From positions 1 to 64,000 of the forward strand of contig JAUCGA010000001.1 in the NCBI GenBank assembly GCA_030377865.1: DNA of 64,000 bases, read 5' to 3'. This DNA is from Anaerolineales bacterium HSG25 (GTDB taxonomy: Bacteria; Chloroflexota; Anaerolineae; 4572-78; J111). Shown here one piece after another: positions 47,405 to 57,673 of the stretch. Under the pieces are notes generated by a model. It was not told the origin of the DNA. It worked only from the letters and a program-made list of their open reading frames with translations, and did no database searches. Made by a program: the position numbers and the translations under genes. Positions within the stretch are counted from its first letter, which is position 1. Each line of letters begins with the position of its first letter.

Positions 47405-50271
47405 TAATCCAACGATTGTTTGGTTACTTCTAAATCAGTAAATTTGGTTAGCTCTTTTTGGAAGAAGACTGATACCTTTCCGGTCGGGCCAGAACGATGT
47501 TTCCCGACGATAATTTCGGCGATATTTGGGAACTCTGTGTCTTCGTTGTAGACTTCATCACGATAAATAAACATGACAATATCCGAGTCTTGCTCGATGG
47601 AACCTGATTCCCTCAAATCTGAAAGCATGGGGCGTTTATCTTGTCGAGATTCAACCTGTCGTGATAACTGACTTAAGGCCAAAACCGGCACATTTAACTC
47701 CCGCGCTAATGATTTGATGGAACGAGAGATGAAGCTAATCTCTTGTTGACGGTTTTCACTTCGTGATTCGCCACGCATGAGTTGCAAGTAATCGACAATA
47801 ACCATATCGAGACCATGTTCAGCATGCAATCGCCTCGATTTTGTCCGTAGTTCATAGGCTGAAATAGCAGGCGTGTCATCAATAAATATATGGGTATTTG
47901 ATAAGACATTTGCGGCCTGAATAAAGGTGGCCCATTCATTTTCCTTAATATCCCCTAACCGCAGACGTTGGATGCTGATACCTGTTTCAGCAGAGATAAG
48001 CCGCTGTACCAACTGCTCACCACTCATCTCCAAACTAAAGACAGCAATCCGTTTGCTCCAGCGCCGCGCCGATTGCAGAGCCATGCTCAAAGCAAGCGAG
48101 GTATTGTGGACAATCATATCGTCGGCTACAAAATTATGCGTCTCAGGCACAGTTAAATCATAAACCTGTTGTTCACCCAGATACTCAATATGAGTAATTT
48201 TATCCCAATATAGATCGCTTTGCGCCAGATTAATAAGCTGTTCTGATTGAAGTGCCTGTCCGATAGCTAATAATCTATCTCGGCTGGGGGCACGTTTGCC
48301 AACATGAATGTTAGCATGCTGAGGTAGTCCCATGTCATCATAAACGCTACGCCAAGTGCGTTCTTTTTTGACATGTTTTATATCATCCCAAATATCCAAG
48401 GGAATGGTATCGGTGTTCGTATTGGCCGGAGTGTGTTGAATATATTTCTCTACCTGAGCGATGGCTTCTTCTTTGCCAAACGCGCCAATCTGCTCAACAA
48501 ACAGGCGTAAATTAGATACACCTGTAATCCATAGCTGATAGGCGGGGCGGTGACTGCCAGCATATTTTATCTGCCGATGTCGCAATTTGGCGATAATTCC
48601 AAACCGAAGGAGTAGATGTTGAACTCCACGAGCTAATTTCAATGAAATGGTACCATAAGAGACGACAGCTTGTTTACCAAGTTGAAGGTAAACACTGCCA
48701 TCACAAGCAAAAAGCCGATTTAAGAAAAGAGCCAATTTAGGTCGAGTATAACGATATACACAAGCTGGTATCTCTTTTTGACTGGCCGATTTTCCCCAGA
48801 CCTCTTGTTCACGAAGCCACATGGTGAGACTATTGGGGCTATTATGGCTGATAGCCGGTAGACCATCAGGCGCTAACTGCTCCGGCAACACGTCTAAAAT
48901 ATTACATAGAGCGATAAATGTATCTGTAGCAGGAACAACTTTGCTATTGACCCATTGTGTGACCAATGTCGGGCTAACCTCAACCGCCTGAGCCAGTTTG
49001 GCATGAGTCCATTTGGCTTGGTGCATGGTTTGTCGTAAATTTGTGGCAAATTCATGACGACCAGTTTCGATAAAATTTTGGTCGCCAGACACGTAGACGG
49101 TTGGGACTCGTTTGCCTTGGCTATCCTCCAAGCGAGTTTTTGTACCGGGGAAATTTTGGCTGGCCGTAATAAAATCATCCCGCAAACGTGGATTATTGTT
49201 TGAAAATTGTGGGTTACTGCTGGTGACACAACCATCCCCTAACAAATAGGCTAACAGTTTAGCTTCATGGGCTGGGGCATCATATTGCCCAAAAACTGGA
49301 ATAATTCGCGGTACGGCAATATAGTCACCCGTTTTTAAGTCACCTAAAGCATACCAACCTTTAACGGTCAAAAATGGATGGGTTAAGGTAACTTTTATTT
49401 CTCGGCCCAATGCTGTCCGAACTCGGTAAGTTGGCTTAAGGCCATCGTCAACGAAATCGCTGGCTTGAACAGATTGCAACTTGTACTCATCGGTTAAGGT
49501 TAATAAGTTGGCCTGACGCTGTTGTACTAACGTTTCAATCGTTGCCAACTCTCCTGTAGTTGGGTTTACCATAAGCGTGTCGGCACTGACACATTTCCCC
49601 ATCCCCGGTCTTCCGGCCAAGACCACCATGTCGGAACGTTGTAAACCACCTAGCATTTTATCAAGGTCAGTGAGACCAGTAGGAATCCCCACCACTTCAC
49701 CCTGATGTTGATATAGATATTCTATGCGATCATTATATTCTTCAATGATTTGGCTAATTGAACGTAGGTCACGGTCAACTCGACGAGCCGATATATTAAA
49801 AATAATCTCTTCGGCTCGGTCAACCACCTCATCAACATCTCCCTCATCGTCGTAAGCTAATCGAGCGATTCGACCTGCCGCATCAATGAGGCGACGCAAT
49901 ACGGCGGTTCGCTCAATAATGCGAGCGTAAAACTCAGCATGAATCGAAGTAGGTGTGGCATTAATCAGGCTCGTCAGTTGGGCTGGTCCACCAATCTGCT
50001 CAAGCTGATTGCGCCGTTCTAGTTCATCACTGAGGGTGACTAAATCGGACGGTTCTCGCCGTTCGTACAAATAGGAGATTGCTTCGTAAACCCATCCATG
50101 ACGCTCTACAAAAAAATCTTCGGGGTTTAAGAATGTCGAAACCCGCATAATCGAATCAGAATCAATGAGTAGCGAGCCTAACAAAGCTCGCTCAGCTTCA
50201 ACATTATGCGGTTGTAGAGCATCCGGGGTTAGGACTGGTTTCTTATCAGATTGGTCTGCGTTCTTACTCAT
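47401..50271 (-). CDS. dnaB: Replicative DNA helicase DnaB with an intein
   Basis: 956 residues, of which 459 are extein. The N-terminal domain begins [20 protein letters not shown], and the RecA-like core has [16 protein letters not shown], Walker A GRPGMGK interrupted immediately after the Lys by the intein, and DYLQLMRGE. The restored Walker A would be GMGKTSLA. After splicing the helicase has normal length. The gene is first in an operon with dnaD and the loader. A terminator hairpin of the upstream nuclease gene lies 43 bp before the start, so dnaB may have its own promoter. Confidence 0.97.
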   Translation of the reverse strand: MSKNADQSDKKPVLTPDALQPHNVEAERALLGSLLIDSDSIMRVSTFLNPEDFFVERHGWVYEAISYLYERREPSDLVTLSDELERRNQLEQIGGPAQLTSLINATPTSIHAEFYARIIERTAVLRRLIDAAGRIARLAYDDEGDVDEVVDRAEEIIFNISARRVDRDLRSISQIIEEYNDRIEYLYQHQGEVVGIPTGLTDLDKMLGGLQRSDMVVLAGRPGMGKCVSADTLMVNPTTGELATIETLVQQRQANLLTLTDEYKLQSVQASDFVDDGLKPTYRVRTALGREIKVTLTHPFLTVKGWYALGDLKTGDYIAVPRIIPVFGQYDAPAHEAKLLAYLLGDGCVTSSNPQFSNNNPRLRDDFITASQNFPGTKTRLEDSQGKRVPTVYVSGDQNFIETGRHEFATNLRQTMHQAKWTHAKLAQAVEVSPTLVTQWVNSKVVPATDTFIALCNILDVLPEQLAPDGLPAISHNSPNSLTMWLREQEVWGKSASQKEIPACVYRYTRPKLALFLNRLFACDGSVYLQLGKQAVVSYGTISLKLARGVQHLLLRFGIIAKLRHRQIKYAGSHRPAYQLWITGVSNLRLFVEQIGAFGKEEAIAQVEKYIQHTPANTNTDTIPLDIWDDIKHVKKERTWRSVYDDMGLPQHANIHVGKRAPSRDRLLAIGQALQSEQLINLAQSDLYWDKITHIEYLGEQQVYDLTVPETHNFVADDMIVHNTSLALSMALQSARRWSKRIAVFSLEMSGEQLVQRLISAETGISIQRLRLGDIKENEWATFIQAANVLSNTHIFIDDTPAISAYELRTKSRRLHAEHGLDMVIVDYLQLMRGESRSENRQQEISFISRSIKSLARELNVPVLALSQLSRQVESRQDKRPMLSDLRESGSIEQDSDIVMFIYRDEVYNEDTEFPNIAEIIVGKHRSGPTGKVSVFFQKELTKFTDLEVTKQSLDY
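48103..49593 (-). other. Intein in DnaB (497 aa) with LAGLIDADG motifs and an embedded XRE-type HTH
   Basis: Residues 227-723. Block A starts [20 protein letters not shown], block B has [14 protein letters not shown], and the C-terminus reads [20 protein letters not shown] before the +1 Thr. All splice residues (Cys1, Thr-x-x-His, His-Asn, Thr) are present. The homing-endonuclease motifs are [11 protein letters not shown] (339-349) and [13 protein letters not shown] (515-527), each with the expected acidic residue. Between them, residues 407-471 form a helix-turn-helix resembling XRE repressors ([20 protein letters not shown]). Splicing and nuclease activities therefore look intact. Confidence 0.93.
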
Positions 50272-50313
50272 AATACAGCAGTTTCTTTTTTAGGATTTAG
50301 GTAATAGGGACAA

Positions 50314-50351
50314 TAAAGCGGAGCTTTGTGATACACAAAGTTCCGCTTTTA
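50314..50351 (-). terminator. Rho-independent terminator of the bifunctional nuclease gene
   Basis: Stem AAAGCGGAGCTTTGTG/CACAAAGTTCCGCTTT between the nuclease gene and dnaB; the T-rich side follows in the minus direction. Confidence 0.75.
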
Positions 50352-50406
50352 AGGGCAATTATTTTGAGAGAGAGATTGTTCACTCTTTAAGTGAGAATCG
50401 GGTAAC

Positions 50407-50925
50407 TTAATTTTTACCTAGATCATCAAGGTCAAGTTCGTTAATAAAATCTCGGAAAATAGAGAGTTTTTCTTGTTCCTCTTCTGTAATAGGTTCTTGT
50501 TCTTCCTCGAGCTCTTCAATACTTGCTTCAGGAACAATGGAGGCTATGTCCATGACTTTATCAGCCACAAATAGAGGCACGTTAACCCGAACAGCTAAGG
50601 CGATTGCATCACTAGGACGGGCATCTATTTCAGTGCTTTTACCTTCCACATCCATCACTATCCGAGCAAAAAAGGTATCATTTTTTAGTTCACTAACCAT
50701 TACATGGGATATTTTGGCACCCATTTTATCTATGACACTTTTCAAGAGGTCGTGGGTGAGGGGGCGAGCAACTTGAACATCTTGTAATTGAATGGTAATT
50801 GCATCAGCCTCGAAAGGGCCAATCCATATAGGCAAGTAGCGGTTAGAATCTGCTTCTCTAAGGACAACTACTCGGTGTTGAGACATTAAACTAACACGAA
50901 TACTGTCTATTTCGACTTCGATCAT
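50407..50925 (-). CDS. Bifunctional nuclease (BFN/DUF151) family protein
   Basis: 172 residues: the DUF151 core has RVVVLREADSNRYLPIWIGPFEADAI, LTHDLLKSVIDKMGAKISHV, and ARPSDAIALAVRVNVPLFVAD (about 108-130). The C-terminal 45 residues are acidic (EELEEEQEPITEEEQEKLSI). Homologues have been described with nuclease activity; the bacterial role is not settled. AGAGG precedes the ATG. Confidence 0.93.
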   Translation of the reverse strand: MIEVEIDSIRVSLMSQHRVVVLREADSNRYLPIWIGPFEADAITIQLQDVQVARPLTHDLLKSVIDKMGAKISHVMVSELKNDTFFARIVMDVEGKSTEIDARPSDAIALAVRVNVPLFVADKVMDIASIVPEASIEELEEEQEPITEEEQEKLSIFRDFINELDLDDLGKN

Positions 50926-51017
50926 TATATTTAGCCTCTTTTAATAAATTAAAATGGATGTATGTGTGGATTATACCACATGACATTTTCGCTTACAAGT
51001 AGCTTAACGATTATAAT

Positions 51018-51155
51018 AGACCTGTTCGGGAATAACTAATCGTCTCATAAAAACTCAAATTCGAGACACACGGAGTGCAAAAGCTTCTTGCTTTTGCCAG
51101 AGGTAAACATGCAAAAGCAAGAAGCTTTTGCACTCCTTTATTGCCGAACAACTCT
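51018..51155. repeat. C-family palindromic element, copy C3, with 3-bp duplication
   Basis: The shell AGACCTGTTCGG is mirrored by CCGAACAACTCT. The cargo uses CTTCTTGC instead of ATCTTGC. AAT is duplicated at 51015-51017 and 51156-51158. It ends 12 bp before the next start codon. Confidence 0.9.
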
Positions 51156-51167
51156 AATGGGCTGACA

Positions 51168-51794
51168 ATGTTACGTGTTTTTATGGTATTTCAGCTAATT
51201 TTTATAGGCATTGTTGCTTGTCAGTCTTTCCAGCCTATTGAGCCAATCTCGACTCAACAGCAGTTACAAGAGGCATGGCAGACAAATCAGCATGCGGTAT
51301 GGGAAGTAGATTGGCCGACAACTCCCATCGGAGGAACGGTTGTGGTTGAGTATTGGCGCTTCGATAATCAATATCGATTTGAGATTTTGGAGGCAACTTC
51401 AGCCCGATTAGTGGGTGAGACTCTTGTCTCTGATGGTGACTTAACTTGGCGTTACAATCGGCTTAAGTTGGATAAAACAAATCTGACAGAAACCATGTCA
51501 CCAGCGCGCCTCTCACCTGTAACTGATATGTTCAGTTTGATAGAAAAACGGCTCAATCAATCGGCAAGTATATCAGCCCAGCAACAGATAACATCGACCC
51601 TAAGTGAAACATCAGAAACAATTGAGCTAATTTTTGCCGACCAAACAAGGCTTATATTCTGGTTAGGGTTAAAAACAAGGCTACCTCTACGTATTAAGCT
51701 TATAACCTCTCAGGAGACTATTTCACTTAAAGCTCAGTCTAACGAATCACTTACTCATCCCCTCCAAGGATTATTTGGCAAACCAAACGATTAA
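51168..51794 (+). CDS. Putative lipoprotein with LolA-like fold
   Basis: 208 residues starting MLRVFMVFQLIFIGIVACQS with lipobox IVAC. The mature part is beta-rich (GTVVVEYWRFDNQYRFEILE, TWRYNRLKLDKTNLTET, RLIFWLGLKTRLPLRIKLI), similar to the outer-membrane-lipoprotein-sorting fold. No close family is named. Translation upstream of this ATG would run through element C3. A strong terminator follows. Confidence 0.78.
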   Translation: MLRVFMVFQLIFIGIVACQSFQPIEPISTQQQLQEAWQTNQHAVWEVDWPTTPIGGTVVVEYWRFDNQYRFEILEATSARLVGETLVSDGDLTWRYNRLKLDKTNLTETMSPARLSPVTDMFSLIEKRLNQSASISAQQQITSTLSETSETIELIFADQTRLIFWLGLKTRLPLRIKLITSQETISLKAQSNESLTHPLQGLFGKPND

Positions 51795-51809
51795 ATTTTT
51801 CGCTTTAAC

Positions 51810-51849
51810 AACAAAAAGCGGCATCGTCTCAATGACGATGCCGCTTTTT
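51810..51849. terminator. Rho-independent terminator
   Basis: AAAAAGCGGCATCG/CGATGCCGCTTTTTT with T tract, shared by the lipoprotein gene and, on the other side, by the decayed binding-protein fragment. The sequence around it is homologous to 54332-54366. Confidence 0.88.
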
Positions 51850-51867
51850 TACTTTAACGATTAAGGA

Positions 51868-51965
51868 TTATTCACCACGGACTGATGCTCTGGCATCTGT
51901 ATCTACTGTCCATTGAGACTGGGTCACCAACAGGGTTGATAACATTTGTTACCCACGGTTTGTAC
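51868..51965 (-). pseudogene. 3' fragment of a duplicated peptide-binding-protein gene
   Basis: On the minus strand this matches the last 32 codons of the binding protein at 54388: YKPWV..NVINPVGDPV and, after a frameshift, QWTVDTDARASVRGE then stop. The real gene ends VWQWTLDADAKASARGE. The neighbouring terminator is also duplicated. The 5' side is cut off exactly at D6 (51966). Confidence 0.85.
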
Positions 51966-52040
51966 GTAAATATTCAGTGAACTCCAGAACCGATTTCTTT
52001 GAGAAATCGGGTTTCTAGGGCTACTTTACTGAACTTTTAC
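51966..52040. repeat. D-family palindromic element, shortened, copy D6
   Basis: The shell is complete; part of the core is deleted relative to D1. It abuts the pseudogene at its left. The AGCTGACCACTACA on its right matches the end of an A element. Confidence 0.8.
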
Positions 52041-52081
52041 AGCTGACCACTACACAATTGGACAGTTTTTCTATTCAAACA

Positions 52082-53104
52082 TCACTCACGCAAGCGTGGG
52101 TCAAACGCGTCTCGCAAGCCATCCCCTAAAAAGTTGAAGGCCAGCACGGTGACAGTTAAAGCAATCGCAGGTGGAATCAGGGCATGCGGATGAGAGCGTA
52201 ATCCTTGATAGGCTTCATTAATCATAATCCCCCAACTAGGAGTCGGAGCATCAACCCCCAAACCGATAAAACTGAGAAAGGCTTCTGTGAGAATATAACC
52301 TGGAATTTGCAGAGTTTCAAAAACGATACATGGGCCTAATACGTTGGGTAATATCTGCCTAAAAATGATACGGGGTGTACTGACTCCAATCGATCTGGCC
52401 GCTTCAACAAACTCTTTCTGCTTAATCGATAAGGTTTGTCCCCGCGCAATTCGAGCCATACCAAGCCAGTTTAAGGCTCCCATGGCAATAAAAACAAATA
52501 GTACCCCTCCCATAGCCTGATTCATATCTAACAAAAAGCCAAAAATTACTCCAGTATCCTCTTGACGATCCCAAGCTTTAAAGAATACCTGCATTAAAAT
52601 AACCACAATCAAAATAGGTAATCCATACATGAAATCAACTACTCGCATCATGGCATCATCAATTCGTCCACCAAAGTAACCAGCCACAAGACCATAAACT
52701 AGTCCGATGATTAAGCTGACAGTAGCGGCAACAATCGCCACAGCCATAGAAACGCGCGCTCCATATAGTGTCCGAGTCCATAAATCACGACCCAAATTGT
52801 CAGCCCCTAACCAGTATACAAATCCCTCTAATTTAGTACTGCTACTAGTGGAACCGGGGCGGGCGTTATTATCTCGTAAAACCTGTATCGCGTAGGGGTC
52901 ATGAGGTGTTGTCTCAAAACCTTGTATAGCATAGGCATTAAAAAAATTAGCAAAACTTGCCATAAGTATTAATAATACTATAAACAATCCACTTGCAACA
53001 GCCAATCTATTTTTTAGCAGTTGCTCAATCGCGTCTCCTAAAGGGGTGCGTTCTTTTCGTTGGGGTATAGCAATCGCCTTTGAGGTAGTACCAGTAGCGG
53101 CCAT
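52082..53104 (-). CDS. Peptide ABC transporter permease (OppC/DppC type)
   Basis: 340 residues with an N-terminal cytoplasmic extension (about 35 residues), TM1 AVASGLFIVLLILMASFANF, and a BPD permease domain with about five helices. The EAA loop reads KEFVEAARSIGVSTPRIIFR. The N-terminal OppC-type domain is present. AGGAGAG precedes the ATG. It is the last intact gene of the transporter operon. Confidence 0.95.
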   Translation of the reverse strand: MAATGTTSKAIAIPQRKERTPLGDAIEQLLKNRLAVASGLFIVLLILMASFANFFNAYAIQGFETTPHDPYAIQVLRDNNARPGSTSSSTKLEGFVYWLGADNLGRDLWTRTLYGARVSMAVAIVAATVSLIIGLVYGLVAGYFGGRIDDAMMRVVDFMYGLPILIVVILMQVFFKAWDRQEDTGVIFGFLLDMNQAMGGVLFVFIAMGALNWLGMARIARGQTLSIKQKEFVEAARSIGVSTPRIIFRQILPNVLGPCIVFETLQIPGYILTEAFLSFIGLGVDAPTPSWGIMINEAYQGLRSHPHALIPPAIALTVTVLAFNFLGDGLRDAFDPRLRE

Positions 53105-53180
53105 AATATCTTCTCTCCTATAAATCGATTAGTTTTGCAAACATAACAGAACAGTTTAATCACTTAGATTACATTAAATT

Positions 53181-54248
53181 CTAGCTATAACGAATACGAG
53201 GGTCTAGCCAACCATATACGATGTCGACCATTAGGTTTCCTGTAACGAGTAAAACAGAGTAAATTAGGGTGACACTGGTAATGACTGTATAGTCACGATT
53301 GCCAATACTGGTGACAAAATGTTTCCCCATACCGGGAATACCGAAAATCTGCTCAACTACGAAGGTTCCGGTTACAACGGCTACAATTAAGGGGCCAAGG
53401 ACAGTAATAACTGGAATGAGGCTATTTTTAAGCGCATGCCGAACGACGACAATTTGTTCTCGTAATCCCTTAGCCCGCGCGGTACGAATATAATCCTCAC
53501 GAATAATTTGAAGTAAACTAGCTCGGGTCAGACGAGCTATCGTTGCTGAAAAAGCCGTGCCCAAAGTTATGGCCGGTAAAATGGCATGTTTCCAAAACTC
53601 CCAATCAAAAATATTGGGAATAAATCCTAAGAAAAATGGTGGCCTAGCCCCCCAGCCAGCAATTGCAAACAAGCCTAAGGTTAACGGGAATATCCAAATC
53701 AACAAAGGACCGAGTACCATATTAGGAATTGACAATCCCAATACAGCGATAAAACTACTACTATAATCGACCCAGCTATTTTGTCTTAAAGCAGACATAA
53801 TACCTAACGGGACTCCGATAATCAAAGCAATAGCCATCGAAACCATACCCAACTGAAATGAGATAGGTAGTGATTCTGCCACTAATTCATTGACCGTTCG
53901 TCCCCGCAATTTGAGCGCCATGCCTAAATCACCAAAAATCAGCCCTTCTGAAACCCCTATTCTAGCACCAGCTTGAACCAATTCACAACCGGGTAAAAAG
54001 GAGAGACCTGTACAAATTCCTCCCGTAATTCCATCACCTAACACATAAGATGAAAACTGCCATGCTAAGGGCCAATCTAAATGATGGCGACGCTCTAAAT
54101 TTTCAACCACTGACTTCGGTAAACTTTTGTCGCCCACAAAATCAAAGGGGCCACCGGGTAAAGAACGCATCATTAAAAAGACAGTTAGGGTTAACAATAG
54201 CAAAACAGGAATAGACCATAAAATACGACGAATGATATAAGCTAACAT
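53181..54248 (-). CDS. Peptide ABC transporter permease (OppB/DppB type)
   Basis: 355 residues: MLAYIIRRILWSIPVLLLLT start typical of OppB, permease domain with EAA loop REDYIRTARAKGLREQIVVV, and C-terminal GNRDYTVITSVTLIYSVLLV. A cysteine-containing insert GICTGLSFLPGCELVQAGAR (about 75-95) sits in the periplasmic loop. Forms the pore with the OppC-type partner, whose start is 77 bp downstream. Confidence 0.95.
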   Translation of the reverse strand: MLAYIIRRILWSIPVLLLLTLTVFLMMRSLPGGPFDFVGDKSLPKSVVENLERRHHLDWPLAWQFSSYVLGDGITGGICTGLSFLPGCELVQAGARIGVSEGLIFGDLGMALKLRGRTVNELVAESLPISFQLGMVSMAIALIIGVPLGIMSALRQNSWVDYSSSFIAVLGLSIPNMVLGPLLIWIFPLTLGLFAIAGWGARPPFFLGFIPNIFDWEFWKHAILPAITLGTAFSATIARLTRASLLQIIREDYIRTARAKGLREQIVVVRHALKNSLIPVITVLGPLIVAVVTGTFVVEQIFGIPGMGKHFVTSIGNRDYTVITSVTLIYSVLLVTGNLMVDIVYGWLDPRIRYS

Positions 54249-54331
54249 TATTTTATTTATAATGAATAATGAATAATGAATAATTCATCCATTCTTCACT
54301 AATCGTTATTCATTACTGGACATATTAACGA

Positions 54332-54366
54332 TAAAAAGCGGCACAGTCTTAAGAACTGCGCCGCTT
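54332..54366 (-). terminator. Terminator/attenuator between the binding protein and permease genes
   Basis: AAAGCGGC/GCCGCTTT stem with A and T tracts directly after the binding-protein stop. It would lower permease mRNA relative to the binding protein. Confidence 0.7.
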
Positions 54367-54387
54367 TAATTTATTTAATCAATTGGA

Positions 54388-56286
54388 TTATTCACCACGG
54401 GCTGATGCTTTGGCATCGGCATCCAAGGTCCACTGCCATACTGGGTCACCACCGACTGGGTTAATCACTATTGACACCCACGGTTTGTACAATCGTACAT
54501 AAGTGTAGTAGTAAATCGGGGCGATAGCTGTTTCGTCTTGGATCAAGATTTGTTCCGCTTGACGATACAGTTCGGCTCGAGTTTCTGGGTCAGCAACTGA
54601 AGCGGCTTCTTCTACCAACGCATCGTACTCAGGGCTGTTAAACCTAGCATAGTTACTTGAACTCTTTGAGTTGAATACTTCATTTAACCAGTTGTTCGCA
54701 TCTGGATAGTCAGCACACCAGCCTAAACGATAGATGTTCGGTTTTTCAGAATCATCGGTATCGGGTTGCATGGTTTTCAGATAAACGGCCCATTCTTGAT
54801 TTTCAATATCGATATTTGCATCAGGAAAGGCTTCTTGCCACATGGCTTGAACCGCTTGAGCGATTTGAGCATGGGCTTCAGAGGTATTGTGCATCAACAC
54901 AACGTCTAAACCTTCACCATTCGGATAACCGGCTTCGGCAATCCATTCTTGTGCTTGTGCTAATTGATCATCATAACTGGCTTCGACCATAAATCCACCA
55001 ATCGAGAAATCAGCGGCGACGTTACCATAGATTCCCGGAGGAGCAAATGAGTGAGCCGGAACCTGATCACCTTTGGTCACAAATTCAATCAGGCTTTGGC
55101 GATCCATAGCGGCGGCAAAGGCTTTCCGAACCACTGGATCATCAAACGGCGGTTTGGTGTTAACAAAACCGTAGTAGTAGGTACACAGACGAGGCGCAAT
55201 CAGCAACTCTTCACTCATTTGAGCATCAGCTTTAATACGATCCATATCAGGTAATGGAGGTCCCCAACCCGGGTCAGCCATCGTGTCAAGTTCGTTGTTT
55301 TCGTACATAGCCATCGCAGTCGAAGCTTCTTGAATGATGGGGCCACCAAACACTTCGATTTGAACATCATCAGCCATAATCCATTCTGGGTTCTTTTCGA
55401 TGTAGATTTCAGCGCTATGGAGCCAATCACGTAAAGTGTAGGGGCCGTTGGTGACGATGTTACCAGCTTCAGTCCAATTGTCGCCATATAGGTCAATAAT
55501 TTCAGACGGTTGGGCATAAGTGGTCGCTTGTCCAACAATTGAAGGGAAGTAAGCGGCAGGTTCTTTTACCGTAATAGAGATAGTAGTTTCGTCAATCACT
55601 TCAACACCAACTGCGGCTTCAAAATCAGCAAACTCGTCAGAGGCTGGGTCGGCAGTGTTGTACTCTTCAGCCCCAGCCATAATGTAAAGAATATAGGCAT
55701 AGTCCGACGCGGTATCTGGATTCAGGGTACGCATAATCCCGAATTTTACATCGTCAGCGGTTACCGGACGAACAGTAGAAATTTCACCATTTGAAGGATC
55801 ACGATGTACCCATTGTACATCATCACGCATATTGAATGTCCATACCAAGCCGTCTTCAGAAACTTCCCAATCAGTGGCCAAAGCAGGTACGACGTTAGCT
55901 TCATCATCAAAGGTGGTCAAACCCATAAATATTTGGTCAATAAAGAATGATGAGGTGGTATCAGTTGCTAATGACGGATCAAGTGTTGGCGGTTCAGAAC
56001 CGATATGGGTGTCAAGTACGACTCGATCTTCATCAGGATTTCCCGAATCGACTTCAACTTCAACAATCTTTTCAACTTCAACGATCTTTTCGACTTCAAC
56101 CGTTTCGATGACCGTAACGGTTTCACCTTCAACTTCTTTCACAACTTCAACGGTCTCAATCACTTTAACTTCAACCGTTTCAACAACCGTGATTGTTTGT
56201 GGCGTGGGTGGGGGGCCACCACATGCGGCAATAACAACCAACAATACAGCTAACGCGGAAACAGCAAGAAATTTCTTAGAAAACAT
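54388..56286 (-). CDS. Peptide ABC transporter substrate-binding lipoprotein
   Basis: 632 residues from MFSKKFLAVSALAVLLVVIA with lipobox AACG; AAGGAG precedes it. A Val/Glu linker (VVETVEVKVIETVEVVKEVE, about 30-75) leads to an SBP_bac_5 domain: GSEPPTLDPSLATDTTSSFF, LATDWEVSEDGLVWTFNMRD, RLCTYYYGFVNTKPPFDDPV and RLGWCADYPDANNWL. Likely captures oligopeptides and delivers them to the OppBC-like permeases. The C-terminal end is duplicated as the pseudogene at 51868. Confidence 0.96.
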   Translation of the reverse strand: MFSKKFLAVSALAVLLVVIAACGGPPPTPQTITVVETVEVKVIETVEVVKEVEGETVTVIETVEVEKIVEVEKIVEVEVDSGNPDEDRVVLDTHIGSEPPTLDPSLATDTTSSFFIDQIFMGLTTFDDEANVVPALATDWEVSEDGLVWTFNMRDDVQWVHRDPSNGEISTVRPVTADDVKFGIMRTLNPDTASDYAYILYIMAGAEEYNTADPASDEFADFEAAVGVEVIDETTISITVKEPAAYFPSIVGQATTYAQPSEIIDLYGDNWTEAGNIVTNGPYTLRDWLHSAEIYIEKNPEWIMADDVQIEVFGGPIIQEASTAMAMYENNELDTMADPGWGPPLPDMDRIKADAQMSEELLIAPRLCTYYYGFVNTKPPFDDPVVRKAFAAAMDRQSLIEFVTKGDQVPAHSFAPPGIYGNVAADFSIGGFMVEASYDDQLAQAQEWIAEAGYPNGEGLDVVLMHNTSEAHAQIAQAVQAMWQEAFPDANIDIENQEWAVYLKTMQPDTDDSEKPNIYRLGWCADYPDANNWLNEVFNSKSSSNYARFNSPEYDALVEEAASVADPETRAELYRQAEQILIQDETAIAPIYYYTYVRLYKPWVSIVINPVGGDPVWQWTLDADAKASARGE

Positions 56287-56581
56287 ACTTTTCTCCTTTT
56301 TAATTCTAAAGATAAATTTAATCAAAACAATATTTAACATTAAATACGTGAATTTCTTGAACAAAGGTTTATTATCTTTTATTCTACGGGACTTCACCTC
56401 CAGATGATAGTTGAGGCAATGATGATTTGTGGTGCAGTTGAGGAATTGCTTAATTACAGCCCACAACAAATAGTAATATTTGTTTTATTGGTGAGGTATT
56501 TCTTTTTTGAATCACCATTGACCCGCTATAGATTATTACGAACTAACATTATAATAACATTAATGACAAATGATAGCTAAA

Positions 56582-57604
56582 TTAATAAAGATGACATGCT
56601 ACCCAATGCCCCGATTCGACTTCCCGAAACTCAGGTTCCACGGTATGACAGTCGATGCCTTTCTCCTGTTTGGCTCGTTCCAAGGATGGGCAACGGGTAC
56701 AGAAGTTGCAACCTTGAGGTGGGTTGGATGGACTTGGTACGTCGCCCTGCAAAATCACTCGTTTTTTCTCACGTTCCATTTCAGCAAGGGGGTCAGGCAA
56801 GGGCACCGCAGAGAGTAGGGCTTGGGTATAAGGATGCATAGGTTGGGCATAAAGCTCTGCTCGCCCAGTCAATTCAACTAATTTACCCAAATACATAACC
56901 GCTATTCGATCGCTGATATGACGTACCACAGCCAAATCGTGGGCAATAAACAGGTAAGTTAGACCCATTCGTTCTTGTAGCTCTTCTAACAGGTTAATAA
57001 CCTGAGCCTGAATAGATACATCTAGGGCTGAAATTGGTTCATCACAAACAATAAAGGCTGGTTCAACGGCCAAGGCTCGAGCAATTCCAATACGTTGTCG
57101 TTGCCCACCCGAAAATTCGTGGGGATAACGGTTGATAAAGTAAGGATTCAATCCAACGATGTCCAATAGCTCTCGAACCCGTTCTTTGCGAGCTTTTCCA
57201 CTGGCTAATCTATGTACCTCTAATGGTTCACCGACAATACTGCCAACAGTCATCCGTGGGTTAAGGGAGGCATACGGGTCTTGAAAAATCATTTGGATAT
57301 GCCGTCGCATCTTACGTAGCTCCCCTCCTTTTAAGTCGGTCAGTTCAGAACCTTCAAAATTAACCGTTCCATCGGTTGGGCGATAGAGTTGCAGGATGGC
57401 TCGTCCGGTGGTACTTTTTCCACAACCACTCTCTCCCACTAAGCCAAGTGTTTCACCTCGTTGGATATCAAACGACACACCGTCAACGGCTTTAATATCA
57501 CCAACATGACGCTGAAAAATAATCCCACTAGTAATGGGGAAATACATCTTTAAATTTTGTACGCTAACAATTATATCTGACTCAACATTTTTCTTTTCTA
57601 GCAC
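56582..57604 (-). CDS. Peptide ABC transporter ATPase (OppF/DppF type)
   Basis: 340 residues, GTG start after AAGGGG. Walker [14 protein letters not shown]-loop, signature [16 protein letters not shown], Walker [14 protein letters not shown], and H-loop [12 protein letters not shown]. The C-terminal [20 protein letters not shown] is the cysteine motif typical of OppF/DppF and may bind a metal cluster. Confidence 0.96.
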   Translation of the reverse strand: MLEKKNVESDIIVSVQNLKMYFPITSGIIFQRHVGDIKAVDGVSFDIQRGETLGLVGESGCGKSTTGRAILQLYRPTDGTVNFEGSELTDLKGGELRKMRRHIQMIFQDPYASLNPRMTVGSIVGEPLEVHRLASGKARKERVRELLDIVGLNPYFINRYPHEFSGGQRQRIGIARALAVEPAFIVCDEPISALDVSIQAQVINLLEELQERMGLTYLFIAHDLAVVRHISDRIAVMYLGKLVELTGRAELYAQPMHPYTQALLSAVPLPDPLAEMEREKKRVILQGDVPSPSNPPQGCNFCTRCPSLERAKQEKGIDCHTVEPEFREVESGHWVACHLY

Positions 57605-57673
57605 TACGCGCCCCTTTGATATAGCTTAATAAAATAGACCATCATAATAAAATGGCGATGCCTAAAAGCCGTA

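Noticed and set aside
55832-56407. Ser/Thr-rich plus-strand frame
   Set aside because: Antisense of the Val/Glu linker and signal region of the binding protein; an artefact of repeated codons.
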